From: Microcaldota archaeon
GTDB lineage: Archaea > Micrarchaeota > Micrarchaeia > Micrarchaeales > Micrarchaeaceae
Direction: 5' to 3'
Assembly (NCBI GenBank): GCA_028866775.1
Contig: JAGWHK010000005.1
Location: 1 to 39,309 of the forward strand
DNA: 39,309 bases
The translations under genes and the position numbers were made by a program. Positions 1 through 7,260 of this stretch are shown in pieces; the first letter of the stretch is position 1; each line of letters begins with the position of its first letter. The notes beneath the pieces are model-generated. The model ran no database searches. It had not been told where the DNA came from and was given only the letters and a program-made list of their open reading frames with translations.

Positions 1-2
1 TT

Positions 3-509
3 GATAAAATATTCTCGGGTAGCTATATAAATGAATGGCAAACAAAGGGAGATGCTTGGTTTTTCGATAATGGGTTCTTTTCCATTAGGGTTGTTATGAG
101 TGTGAAAGGTTATGAGCTTCTAAATCAGGTAAGAACAAAGAAATCTATAGACGACCTTAATGCTTCTATATCAGATTTTGATACAAAAAGCCAAGAATCC
201 TTTGGAGAACTTAAAAATTCAATAGAGAATTTTAATAAAAGTTCTGAGGCACTTGGAAAGCAAACGGCAGATTATACTGCTTTCGTGCTTGTGCTTACTC
301 TTATCATAGCTATCGCCTCTATGGTTCAGATATGGAATTTTGCTAAAACGGGGGTTATATCTTATGGGATATTTGGAGCTACTGGACTTCTGGCTATAAT
401 TATTCTGATTTTACTTGCAATTATTGTAATTTTTCTGCGCAGATGGATAAAGGACTATAAACAGAAAAGTGCAGTAAAAGAAATGCTCCTTAAACCCGAA
501 TCAAAATAA
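3..509 (+). CDS. Two-helix membrane protein, 5' end outside window
   Basis: The reading frame is open from the left window edge through a TAA at 507-509. An ATG at 96 would give 137 residues, but the frame upstream of it has no stop, so the gene probably begins before the window. From the ATG, residues 1-55 are polar, charged and probably helical; two hydrophobic helices follow at about 62-84 and 92-115, then a basic tail. This suggests an integral membrane protein with a soluble, possibly coiled-coil N-terminal part. The stretch is visibly richer in A and T and uses AAA/AAT/ATT codons more than the next genes. I do not recognise the family. Function is unknown. Confidence 0.65.
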   Translation, partial: DKIFSGSYINEWQTKGDAWFFDNGFFSIRVVMSVKGYELLNQVRTKKSIDDLNASISDFDTKSQESFGELKNSIENFNKSSEALGKQTADYTAFVLVLTLIIAIASMVQIWNFAKTGVISYGIFGATGLLAIIILILLAIIVIFLRRWIKDYKQKSAVKEMLLKPESK

Positions 510-555
510 GACATTAGTAGCAATCTACCCCACTTTAGGAGCAAAAGGCACTAAA

Positions 556-568
556 GGAGCAAAGCTCC
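556..568. repeat. Small GGAGC-AAA-GCTCC inverted repeat
   Basis: Five-base arms (556-560 and 564-568) separated by AAA lie between the membrane-protein gene and the reductase gene. A near copy of the left part (AGGAGCAAA) occurs about 18 bases upstream. It may be a weak terminator for the upstream gene; no T-run follows directly, so this is tentative. Confidence 0.3.
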
Positions 569-579
569 AACCATGGAAA

Positions 580-599
580 CTCTTAAATAGGATTAAGAG
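580..599 (+). promoter_or_regulatory. Inverted repeat overlapping the TATA-like box of the reductase gene
   Basis: Perfect 7-base arms CTCTTAA (580-586) and TTAAGAG (593-599) flank ATAGGA. The TATA-like sequence CTTAAATAGG lies inside the repeat, placing a likely transcription start near 612 and the ATG at 634. A dyad covering the TATA box is the usual place for an archaeal repressor operator; the binding protein is unknown. Confidence 0.4.
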
Positions 600-633
600 C
601 TAACCTTACTGAATCACTTATCTAGTGTTTTTC

Positions 634-2073
634 ATGAAGGAGAGATATGATGTGATAGTCGCAGGGGCAGGGCTCGCCGGCTCGCTCGCTGCGGGCATGG
701 CCGCCAAGGGAGGCGCCAGCGTCCTGTTGCTGGACAGAAACAAGGAGGAGGAGGTAGGGAAGAAGACCAACTGGGGTTGGGTCTGCGGTGACGCAGTAGC
801 AAACGACCACCTCAAGTTCGTCACACAGAAGCTCGGCATAAAGTTTGACAAGCCAGAATTGGACCACCGCGTCGATGGCGTGGTCGCCTTCTCGCCAGAC
901 ATGAAGAGCAAGTTCCCATTTGATGGGGAAGGCTACATACTCGATAGGCCGATCTTCGAGGCTAAGCTGCTAAAGTATGCAAGGGACTGCGGCGCGGAGT
1001 ACCACTCCCTATTCGAGGTGGAGGGGCCGATAATCGAGAACAACTGCGTTGTCGGGATCTTCGGCAAGGACCACGAAAAGAAGCATGCCGAGATACGGGC
1101 CAAGATAGTGATAGATGCGCTCGGGATAGCGACAAGCCTCAGGAGGAAGCTCCCGGAGAACCATTACGTTGACAGGGAGGTGGACATATCTGACGTCGAA
1201 TCAACAGGCAGGTACATATACGAGGCAGACGCGGACCACGAAGACCTTACCTGGTACGACGAAAAGAACGCGCTCATACATCTTAACCAGAACATCGCGC
1301 CTGGCGGCTACGGGTGGGTTTTCCCGAAGAGCAACGGCAAGGTCAACATAGGCATCGGAGTGCAGAAGGCAAGCCTTGACATAAGGAACCAGAAGCTCGG
1401 CAGGAAGGACACCCTCCACACACTCATGGACGATTACGTCAAGATGAACCCGGTCCTCAGGAACCTGAGGCTCTACAACGCGCACAACAACGGCAAGGGC
1501 TACTGGCAGGTGGCCGTAAGGAGGCAGATGGACAGCCTCGTATTCAACGGTTACATGGGGGCGGGGGACAGCATGGCGATGCCAAACCCGATAAGCGCAG
1601 GAGGGATAGGGCCTGCGCTTGTAGCGGGAATACTCGCTGGGGAGGAGGCGGCGAAGGCGGTCCAGAACGGTGACTTCTCCGCAAAGGGGCTCTGGGGCTA
1701 CAACCTGGCTTTCAACGAGATTTACGGAAAGAAGACCGCGGGACTTGAGGTGTTCAGGGTTTACCTCCAGTCGCTCAACAACGACCTGATAAATTACGGC
1801 ATGAAGAACTTCCTGACCAGCAAGGAGGCCATCGACCTGGGCTACGGAAGGGTGACCGAGCTGAGCCTCGCCTCAAAATTCAAGATGATACTCAAGGGCG
1901 CCACAAACATAAACGCGTTCTCGAACCTGGTATACGTCGTGAGGACGATGGACGATCTGGGGAAGATATACAGCGCCTTCCCAAGGACTCCTGATGGCTT
2001 CGTGGAATGGAGGAAGCGGGTAAAGGACAGGATGGGGGAGGCGAAGGCCAGATTCAAGCCCAGCCCGGTATGA
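634..2073 (+). CDS. Geranylgeranyl reductase family FAD protein
   Basis: A 479-residue flavoprotein of the geranylgeranyl reductase family. In archaea these enzymes saturate the double bonds of geranylgeranyl chains in ether lipids. The N-terminus carries the Rossmann FAD motif VAGAGLAGSLAA at about residues 9-20 and an acidic strand end (LLLDRN). A cysteine in WVCGDAV lies where the family has its conserved CG motif, and GYMGAGDSMAMPNPISAGG matches the second FAD-contact region (GD...P..GGI). I chose the ATG at 634 over the GTG at 625 because the protein then begins directly before the FAD strand. rpoK follows 15 bases later on the same strand. Substrate (lipid or quinone side chain) cannot be told from sequence. 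Confidence 0.88.
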   Translation: MKERYDVIVAGAGLAGSLAAGMAAKGGASVLLLDRNKEEEVGKKTNWGWVCGDAVANDHLKFVTQKLGIKFDKPELDHRVDGVVAFSPDMKSKFPFDGEGYILDRPIFEAKLLKYARDCGAEYHSLFEVEGPIIENNCVVGIFGKDHEKKHAEIRAKIVIDALGIATSLRRKLPENHYVDREVDISDVESTGRYIYEADADHEDLTWYDEKNALIHLNQNIAPGGYGWVFPKSNGKVNIGIGVQKASLDIRNQKLGRKDTLHTLMDDYVKMNPVLRNLRLYNAHNNGKGYWQVAVRRQMDSLVFNGYMGAGDSMAMPNPISAGGIGPALVAGILAGEEAAKAVQNGDFSAKGLWGYNLAFNEIYGKKTAGLEVFRVYLQSLNNDLINYGMKNFLTSKEAIDLGYGRVTELSLASKFKMILKGATNINAFSNLVYVVRTMDDLGKIYSAFPRTPDGFVEWRKRVKDRMGEAKARFKPSPV

Positions 2074-2088
2074 TTAGCGGTCGATATA

Positions 2089-2256
2089 ATGGATTACACA
2101 AAATTCGAGAAGGCAAGGATTGTCGGAGCGAGGGCCCTGCAGCTGGCTTATGGAGCACCGCCACTCGTCAAGGTCCCTGCAGGCACCGTCAACCCGATAG
2201 ATCTAGCAGAACTGGAGTTCGAGAAGGGAGTCATACCGATAACGATCCTGAAGTGA
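2089..2256 (+). CDS. rpoK: DNA-directed RNA polymerase subunit K (Rpo6)
   Basis: A 55-residue protein matching archaeal RNA polymerase subunit K, the counterpart of eukaryotic Rpb6 and bacterial omega, which helps assemble and stabilise the polymerase clamp region. The core signature is clear: KFEKARIVGARALQLAYGAP, then P-x-DLAELEFEKGVIPITI, as in the Rpb6/omega family (the R-I-x-G-x-RA-x-QL segment and the L-A-x-x-E-x-x-x-G-x-x-P segment). It starts 15 bases after the reductase gene, so the two are probably co-transcribed; in many archaea rpoK instead sits near rpoN, rps9 and enolase genes. Its downstream neighbour is convergent, with only 11 bases between the stops. Confidence 0.93.
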   Translation: MDYTKFEKARIVGARALQLAYGAPPLVKVPAGTVNPIDLAELEFEKGVIPITILK

Positions 2257-2267
2257 CTTTGGATTGG

Positions 2268-2921
2268 CTAGGCGGGTTCCTCCCTGAACCAGCCTTCTCC
2301 CAGCTCCTTTTCCACAGCCTCTATCCTGTCCAGTGACTTGTCGGCCCATTCCATCTTTTCAGGTGCGAACTTCTCTATGTAGCTTTTTATTGTCTTTCTT
2401 TCCCCAGCAACAATGACGCATTCCTGCACATCCTTCTGGGCCACACATGAAATCTCGACTGCGTATGTGGGCTTTTTGGTGTAGTATTCCATTGTTCCAG
2501 CCATCAGGCCCCCAAGCGTAAAGTCGGTGGGATCTGTGCTTGGTTTCTGGCCCTTTATCTCCTGCCCTATGTTGGATCTTCCGGAAAGGAGCAGGAATCC
2601 ATTTTCCCTGTCAGCCTTTACGGATCTGAATAGGCCATGGCCGTATAGGGACAGCCATTCTATTCCTATCCCTATAACGGGAGTCCAGTTTTTTACCAGG
2701 GGGATAGCGTGCTTCGTCACAAAATCGTAACCCGCCCTCTTTGCAGCCAGGAATACAATAGAGGAATATCTCTCTGGATCTAGCTCGTTGTTTATTATGA
2801 ACTCCCTGGCGAGTATAGGTATGAAATTGAATGTGCAGCGGAGGTCTCCGAACCATATCTCGCCATCGCCGAATCTGACGTATCTTGAGGCCATGTACCG
2901 GCTTATTGTATCCATGAACAT
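2268..2921 (-). CDS. V4R-like domain protein, paralogue A
   Basis: A 217-residue soluble protein that is a diverged copy of the gene just upstream (2931-3581): both share WFG in the N-terminal fifth, an F-x-L/V-x-GG-L-x-AGT-x-x-YYTK segment near 134-149 and C-V-A-Q-x8-type Cys spacing (here C159 and C168). That C-terminal pattern, a G-x-x-AG block followed by E-x-x-C-V-A and a second Cys, resembles the V4R (vinyl 4-reductase) small-molecule sensor domain. The assignment is by eye and remote. The gene ends a three-gene minus-strand run with a KaiC-like ATPase first; the spacing from paralogue B is 9 bases. Start is the ATG at 2921, with a second in-frame ATG two codons later. Confidence 0.7.
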   Translation of the reverse strand: MFMDTISRYMASRYVRFGDGEIWFGDLRCTFNFIPILAREFIINNELDPERYSSIVFLAAKRAGYDFVTKHAIPLVKNWTPVIGIGIEWLSLYGHGLFRSVKADRENGFLLLSGRSNIGQEIKGQKPSTDPTDFTLGGLMAGTMEYYTKKPTYAVEISCVAQKDVQECVIVAGERKTIKSYIEKFAPEKMEWADKSLDRIEAVEKELGEGWFREEPA

Positions 2922-2930
2922 TCAATCAAC

Positions 2931-3581
2931 CTAAATTATCCCATTAAGGCTCTGCCTGCTCCCTATCTCATTCTCCGCGGCTTCGATGTCTTCTATCGTC
3001 TTTTGCGCAGCCTCAGTTTTCCCTGGTGCAGAGTCTTTGATGTAATTAAGTATGTCGTCCTTGTTTCCTACGACCCATGTGCATTCCTCCACGCCGTTCT
3101 GCGCGACGCATTTGGTCTCGGCGGCGTAGGCCTTCCTCTTGGTGTAATAGCTGACGGTGCCTGCTATCAACCCACCTATAACGAAGTCGACAGGAGCGTC
3201 CGAAGGGCTTTCGGCCTTTCTCTCTAGCGCAGCATTGGACGTCCCGCTCAGAACAGCGAAGCCTGACTTGCTGTCGGATTCCACAATCCTGAGCTTTCCT
3301 ATTCCGAGCAAGTTAATTATCTTGATGAGGCTGTCAATCAGATTGGCCAACGCGCTCATATCCTGCGCCCCATGCTGCTGCATAAGCAGCTGCCCCTCCT
3401 TCCTGCTCACGATGAATTTGGTGGCAAGGTACCGCGAGCCGCCGAACTTGCTGTTCAGCATGAGTTCCCTGGCATTAAATGTGGTGTAATAGAATATCAT
3501 CCTCTCCTTTCCGAACCAGAACCCCTCGTCGCTGAGTTTCATGTAGCCTTCGTCGACATATCTCTTGAAGAGGTCGAACAC
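2931..3581 (-). CDS. V4R-like domain protein, paralogue B
   Basis: A 216-residue paralogue of the protein at 2268-2921. Common features are the N-terminal RYVDEGYMKL...FWFG region, a middle GFAVLSGTSN segment (GFLLLSGRSN in the copy) and the C-terminal GGLIAGTVSYYTKRK block followed by C158 and C167. The last block resembles the V4R domain, known as a ligand-binding or dimerisation module in methanogen and bacterial regulators; this is inference. The residues from about 188 on are acidic and probably helical. The start lies 4 bases after the stop of the KaiC-like ATPase gene, so translation is probably coupled. Tandem duplication followed by divergence is the simplest history. Confidence 0.7.
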   Translation of the reverse strand: MFDLFKRYVDEGYMKLSDEGFWFGKERMIFYYTTFNARELMLNSKFGGSRYLATKFIVSRKEGQLLMQQHGAQDMSALANLIDSLIKIINLLGIGKLRIVESDSKSGFAVLSGTSNAALERKAESPSDAPVDFVIGGLIAGTVSYYTKRKAYAAETKCVAQNGVEECTWVVGNKDDILNYIKDSAPGKTEAAQKTIEDIEAAENEIGSRQSLNGII

Positions 3582-3585
3582 ACCC

Positions 3586-4332
3586 TCAGCCCTGCTCGAT
3601 CTGCTCTATGGTAAGCCCGTCCTTTGTCAGGACTATCGGCTGTTCATCCAGAGTGTGGTTTATGTGGCGCATCTTTTCTATCACCAGGCTTCTCGGGGTC
3701 CTTGTTCCAAGGGACGACTTCTTGAGCTCTATCTTGCCGTCGCATATATACTTCAGCATCTCCTCTGGTATGTAGAGATCCCCCTCTCCTGCCTCTGCAA
3801 GAAGGAGCACGGTGCAACCTTTCTTTCTGAGCTTGTCGGCTAGCAGGAGCAGCATTATCCTTATATCCGCTGGGGAGGGTATTATGGCCTCGGATTTGTT
3901 GCCCTCGTTTGCCCTCACTGACGTCCTGGACGAGTAGAGCGCGGTCGTGGTGGCCGTGTCTATGACCAGCCTATCCGGCTTTTCCACGTAGCTTATCAGC
4001 ATATTGGCAAATGCCTCCGCCCCTCCCGACGGGTTGATCGAGTACCTGAAGCTCATCAGGTCGTCCATGCCCATGGTCTCGAAATCTATTTTCGAGAACT
4101 CCTTTGTGACGTGCAGGTCCTCTGCGAGCTGCTCGAAGCTTTGCTTTGGCTCCTCAAGCGATATGTAGGTCACCTTCTCGTTCTTCCTTACCCCTTCCAC
4201 TGCGAATTGGATTGCGAATGTGGACTTGTAAGTTCCGGCGCTGCCTGCAATTTCGACTAGAAATCCCTTTCCGAACCCACCATCCAGGAGCTTGTCCAGA
4301 CCTGGTATCCCAGTACTAACCTTTTCCAGCAA
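3586..4332 (-). CDS. KaiC/RAD55-family RecA-like ATPase with altered P-loop
   Basis: A 248-residue RecA-fold protein of the KaiC/GvpD/RAD55 group. It opens with the family signature STGIPGLDKLLDGGF, then a P-loop region GSAGTYKST at 30-38, the ISLEEP segment that carries the acidic pair of KaiC proteins, and a Walker B-like strand RLVIDTATTTALY. The end (KMRHINH...LTKDGLTI) matches the KaiC C-terminal strand pattern. The P-loop has Tyr instead of Gly just before the invariant Lys, so nucleotide binding may be unusual. Start is a TTG at 4332; an in-frame TGA lies shortly upstream. It leads an operon with two V4R-like proteins, suggesting an ATPase that works with paired sensor-like partners. 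Confidence 0.82.
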   Translation of the reverse strand: MLEKVSTGIPGLDKLLDGGFGKGFLVEIAGSAGTYKSTFAIQFAVEGVRKNEKVTYISLEEPKQSFEQLAEDLHVTKEFSKIDFETMGMDDLMSFRYSINPSGGAEAFANMLISYVEKPDRLVIDTATTTALYSSRTSVRANEGNKSEAIIPSPADIRIMLLLLADKLRKKGCTVLLLAEAGEGDLYIPEEMLKYICDGKIELKKSSLGTRTPRSLVIEKMRHINHTLDEQPIVLTKDGLTIEQIEQG

Positions 4333-4418
4333 ATAATCACACGCTTAATTGCCAGAGCTGGCTAAAAATCTTTGCGTAAATTTTTGGCTATCGGTGTTCC
4401 AAGGGTCAAATACATTGG

Positions 4419-4426
4419 TTTATAAG
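4419..4426 (+). promoter_or_regulatory. TATA-like box for the rhomboid-like gene
   Basis: TTTATAAG centred near 4422 predicts a start of transcription near 4448, six bases before the ATG at 4454. This is why the ATG at 4454 is preferred over upstream TTG/ATG codons at 4349 and 4427 in the same frame. Confidence 0.5.
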
Positions 4427-4453
4427 ATGATATTACGAGCAGTAACCGGTCGG

Positions 4454-5272
4454 ATGGCGAGAAGAGGGCTTTTCCCATTGGTTTTGTTCTTTGTCATAGT
4501 CCCTTTACTGCAGGTACTGGTCTTCCTTTACCTTCAAACAGGGGGGTGGCAGCACTATTTTGTCCTGACTCCAACTCCGGGACTAGTGAACCTCTTTCTC
4601 CAGAATTACACGCAACTTAGACTCTGGCAGATCTTTGCGAACCTGATACCTTATCTTGTGGTTCTCTCCCTAATTTTCATCGTTAGGGGCAAGGTAAGGT
4701 GGTTCTACCGGGACATGGCACTGATATTTCTGGTCCTGCCGTTCATCATATCTCTTGCGATCCTAGCGGTGTACAGGTACCTGTTGCATGCATCTGTTCT
4801 TTACACCTACGGTTTCTCTGGGATAGATGCCGCCCTCCTAGGCTATCTTGTCTGCCTGTTTGTTGGTTATATCGACAGGTCGCTGCGCGGCACCGTACCA
4901 AGATACCTGTTCGTTTATGGGATTATTGGAATAAATTTCGGCGCGATACTTCTGACTTATGCCAAAAACCCGTGGGGGTTCCTCGTATTATTGGTTGGCG
5001 TTGCCTTTCTGTTCATCAAAAATTCCTGGGTGGGGCCTCTTTTCGATAGGGTCAAGGGGGGTTTTGGTGCGGATTCGGCCCTTATCCTTCAGCATGTTCT
5101 GTTCTGCGCATTCTCCGTGCTGGCCATCTTCTTTTACCTGCCGCTGATGCAGATAGCTGTAGGCGGGATAGGGCCTGCTGACGTCACTGCCCACCTTTCA
5201 GGCTATCTGTTCGGGCTAATACTGGGATCTACCATGCTGTCCACGAGAGGCAGGAATGGAACTCGGGGCTAG
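4454..5272 (+). CDS. Rhomboid-like intramembrane protease, divergent
   Basis: A 272-residue polytopic membrane protein with six or seven hydrophobic helices. Two short motifs match rhomboid serine proteases: GFSG in the segment YTYGFSGIDAALLGYL (rhomboid G-x-S-G, catalytic Ser) and AHLSGYLFGLILG near the C-terminus (rhomboid H-x-x-G-x-x-x-G, catalytic His). The first helix follows MARRGLFPLV directly, and the luminal loop contains W and Q residues typical of substrate-side loops. Overall similarity to well-known rhomboids is weak, so proteolytic activity is inferred from the Ser-His pair only. Its stop overlaps the convergent AHSA1 gene by four bases. Confidence 0.65.
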   Translation: MARRGLFPLVLFFVIVPLLQVLVFLYLQTGGWQHYFVLTPTPGLVNLFLQNYTQLRLWQIFANLIPYLVVLSLIFIVRGKVRWFYRDMALIFLVLPFIISLAILAVYRYLLHASVLYTYGFSGIDAALLGYLVCLFVGYIDRSLRGTVPRYLFVYGIIGINFGAILLTYAKNPWGFLVLLVGVAFLFIKNSWVGPLFDRVKGGFGADSALILQHVLFCAFSVLAIFFYLPLMQIAVGGIGPADVTAHLSGYLFGLILGSTMLSTRGRNGTRG

Positions 5273-5781
5273 ACCCCTGCGCTCCGGCCCCATGATCCGG
5301 ACCTGGTAAGCTCCTCGCCGAGCTTGTCGATCTGCTGGTTCCATCCTTGTGTCATTCCCTGTAGGGCCGCTGCTGCCTTCGGGCCGCCCGCCTTCGTGAC
5401 CACAACACGCAGGTTCATCCTTGTCTTCCCTCCAAGATCCTCAAAGTCAACGGTGACCTCATTTTCGATGAATGTGTCGCTGGCCCTGTCCACGTCGTCT
5501 AATGCCCCGCCAACGAACACCAGCCTGCTCTGCGGTTTAACCTCCTTGAATGTGTCCTTCATAGGCCACTTCATTCCGGCGGCCTGGCCAAGCTCCTTTC
5601 CAGCGAGCATAACTATGTAGATCTCACCCCCTGGCTTGGGATTCCACTCACATGTTGGATTGGTGACACCACTCGGACCCCACCATTTCTTTACGAGCCT
5701 CTGGTCTGTCCATGCCTTCCACACAAGATCCCTTGGCGCATCGAAGACGCGCGTTATGGTCAGTTCCTTTTTCGTTTCCAT
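5269..5781 (-). CDS. AHSA1/SRPBCC-domain protein
   Basis: A 170-residue protein of the AHSA1 (activator of Hsp90 ATPase homologue 1-like) branch of the SRPBCC lipid/ligand-binding fold. The hallmark is the start: LTITRVFDAPRDLVWKAWTD followed by KKWWGPSGVTNP, then a PGG turn and the amphipathic C-terminal helix TQGWNQQIDKLGEEL. Proteins of this group usually form a cavity for a small hydrophobic ligand; the ligand here is unknown. The ATG at 5781 is preceded by GGTGAGG, and the gene overlaps the end of the ArsR-type gene by 22 bases. Such ArsR-AHSA1 pairs are common in bacteria and archaea. Confidence 0.88.
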   Translation of the reverse strand: METKKELTITRVFDAPRDLVWKAWTDQRLVKKWWGPSGVTNPTCEWNPKPGGEIYIVMLAGKELGQAAGMKWPMKDTFKEVKPQSRLVFVGGALDDVDRASDTFIENEVTVDFEDLGGKTRMNLRVVVTKAGGPKAAAALQGMTQGWNQQIDKLGEELTRSGSWGRSAGV

Positions 5782-6113
5782 ATCCTCACCTTTGTTTTAA
5801 TGTATCCCTTTTTTTCATTTTCCAGCACCCTTTCAAGCTCATCGAAACGATCATCCCAAAGCTTTGTCGTCTGGCTCGCCCATTGAGCCAGCTCCAGCAT
5901 GGGGGCCGTGTTGATGCTGTATATGCGCTGCTGCGCCCTCCTCTCCACGTTTACTAGGCCCGCATCGCGCAGGATCTTGAGGTGCTGGGAGACCGCCTGA
6001 GCGGTTATGTCGAACCTTTTGCATATCTCGCCTGCTGGGAGCTGGCCGCTACTTGCCAAAAGCTCCAGCATCTTCCTCCTCCTTGGTTCTGAGAGGGCGA
6101 AGAAAATGTCCAT
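5760..6113 (-). CDS. ArsR-family winged-helix regulator
   Basis: A 117-residue helix-turn-helix protein of the ArsR family. It has the typical core: FFALSEPRRRKMLELLAS, then the recognition helix region DITAQAVSQHLKILRDAGLV, and the wing VERRAQQRIYSIN. No Cys metal-binding motif (ELCVCDL type) is present, so a metal ligand is unlikely; this matches the non-metal ArsR proteins that travel with AHSA1 genes. The ATG at 6113 is chosen because a TATA-like box at 6135-6143 lies about 26 bases upstream, giving a leaderless message; the longer frame starts with a TTG inside the promoter. It probably controls itself and the overlapping AHSA1 gene. Confidence 0.9.
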   Translation of the reverse strand: MDIFFALSEPRRRKMLELLASSGQLPAGEICKRFDITAQAVSQHLKILRDAGLVNVERRAQQRIYSINTAPMLELAQWASQTTKLWDDRFDELERVLENEKKGYIKTKVRIWKRKRN

Positions 6114-6134
6114 GAGTGTATTATAAAGCAATGA

Positions 6135-6143
6135 CTTAATAAA
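6135..6143 (-). promoter_or_regulatory. TATA-like box for the ArsR-AHSA1 operon
   Basis: On the minus strand the sequence reads TTTATTAAG, about 26 bases before the ATG at 6113, the spacing expected for a leaderless archaeal transcript. Confidence 0.5.
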
Positions 6144-6218
6144 GCTTTTGCTTCATTACGATTTTGGTCCATAGAAAAAGTTTTTATATTTGACCTGCTG
6201 TGAAAGATTGCAGGTGCT

Positions 6219-6524
6219 ATGGGCAAATTGGCTTTTTCTAAGTCTGATTCGCATGACCTCGCACGGTCAAGCGCGGTACAATATGTCAGACTGTACAGGG
6301 AATATCTAAGGTCCTCCCCGGAGGATCGGCGTAAGGTGCTGGAGCAGATGCGGGATGTGGTGTCAACCATCTCTAACAGGCCGGTCTTCAGCTCAGAACT
6401 CTTATTCGCGGAGCGTGGGCCGCTCTCATCTGAGAGCTCCACGATGATGAGGTGGCTGCTCAGGCACCAGATCCATGAGCTTAAGCATGGGAATGGCGCG
6501 AGCCGTGCTCGGGCGTCACTTTAG
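6219..6524 (+). CDS. Unrecognised small helical protein
   Basis: A 101-residue protein rich in charged and Ser residues with no family I recognise. Most of it looks helical: an Arg/Tyr-rich segment (AVQYVRLYREYLRSSPEDRRKVL) and a C-terminal segment with W, L and H (MMRWLLRHQIHELKH). A TATA-like run (TTTTTATATTT) near 6180-6190 precedes the ATG at a plausible distance, which favours a real gene. It runs convergently into the metallophosphoesterase gene, and the last 44 bases of both genes overlap. The length of that overlap is unusual; alternatively the final codons are not under selection. Confidence 0.55.
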   Translation: MGKLAFSKSDSHDLARSSAVQYVRLYREYLRSSPEDRRKVLEQMRDVVSTISNRPVFSSELLFAERGPLSSESSTMMRWLLRHQIHELKHGNGASRARASL

Positions 6525-7248
6525 GCACTCTGACAGGGCCACCCCCACCAAGAGGATAAAATTTCGCCTTCTTGAAGTCGAATAGGCCGCGCCTCACCAG
6601 CGGGTTTAGTATCCTGCCGCCTCTTGTCACATCATTGCCGGATATAAGGTCATTGAACGCGGGCATCAGTATAAGTCTGACTTTTCTCTCGGGATTCTTG
6701 TATAGTTTTGCTGCCGCAGTGTATTTCATTTGCATAACCACCCAGACCTTTTCCATGCGTCCTTCTCCCTCGGAGCCCACCAGCGCGGCAGGATGATCGT
6801 GACCGGCGATGATGAATTCGGAGCGCATCATCTCTTCGCTGGGCAGTGAATTTCCATGTATAAGCCCTATATTTCCCAATTTGAATTCCTTTACCTTGGC
6901 AAGGCCCGGATAATCCCCCAAACCCGCATCGTGGTTACCCTGGACTAGGATTATATTGTAGCCTGCAAGCCTCTTGAAGAAATTCAGGATCAATCGGGCC
7001 TCCACGGATTCGGCCCTAAGAATTGAGTCCTTTACATCGCCGAGGAGTATGAGGTTATTCGCCTTGTGGCGCCTCATCAGCGTTATTATGCGCTCTGCCA
7101 TCTGGTCCGTTGTGCCGTATATCCTTATCCCCTTTGCCGAAAGCTTAAGCTCCTTTCCTATGTGAAGGTCTCCGACCACAAGGTAGCTTTCGGAGCCATG
7201 CCTGACTATGGCTGCAGGCTCATCGTACGCAAACTCCAGTTTTTCCAA
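6481..7248 (-). CDS. Metallophosphoesterase (COG1407-like)
   Basis: A 255-residue calcineurin-like phosphoesterase. The metal-site motifs appear in order: GDLHIGKE (D-x-H), LLGDVKDS (GD), VQGNHDAG (GNHD), LIHGNS (H) and IAGHDHPAA (G-H-x-H). This layout fits the archaeal ICC-like phosphoesterases of COG1407, whose substrates are mostly unknown. The frame extends upstream through the tRNA-Ser gene, which cannot be coding, so I place the start at the TTG at 7248, giving MEKLEFAYDEP; it lies 12 bases after the tRNA 3' end. Co-transcription with the tRNA is likely. The C-terminus overlaps the convergent small gene. Confidence 0.85.
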   Translation of the reverse strand: MEKLEFAYDEPAAIVRHGSESYLVVGDLHIGKELKLSAKGIRIYGTTDQMAERIITLMRRHKANNLILLGDVKDSILRAESVEARLILNFFKRLAGYNIILVQGNHDAGLGDYPGLAKVKEFKLGNIGLIHGNSLPSEEMMRSEFIIAGHDHPAALVGSEGEGRMEKVWVVMQMKYTAAAKLYKNPERKVRLILMPAFNDLISGNDVTRGGRILNPLVRRGLFDFKKAKFYPLGGGGPVRVPKVTPEHGSRHSHA

Positions 7249-7260
7249 TGAAGCACCATT

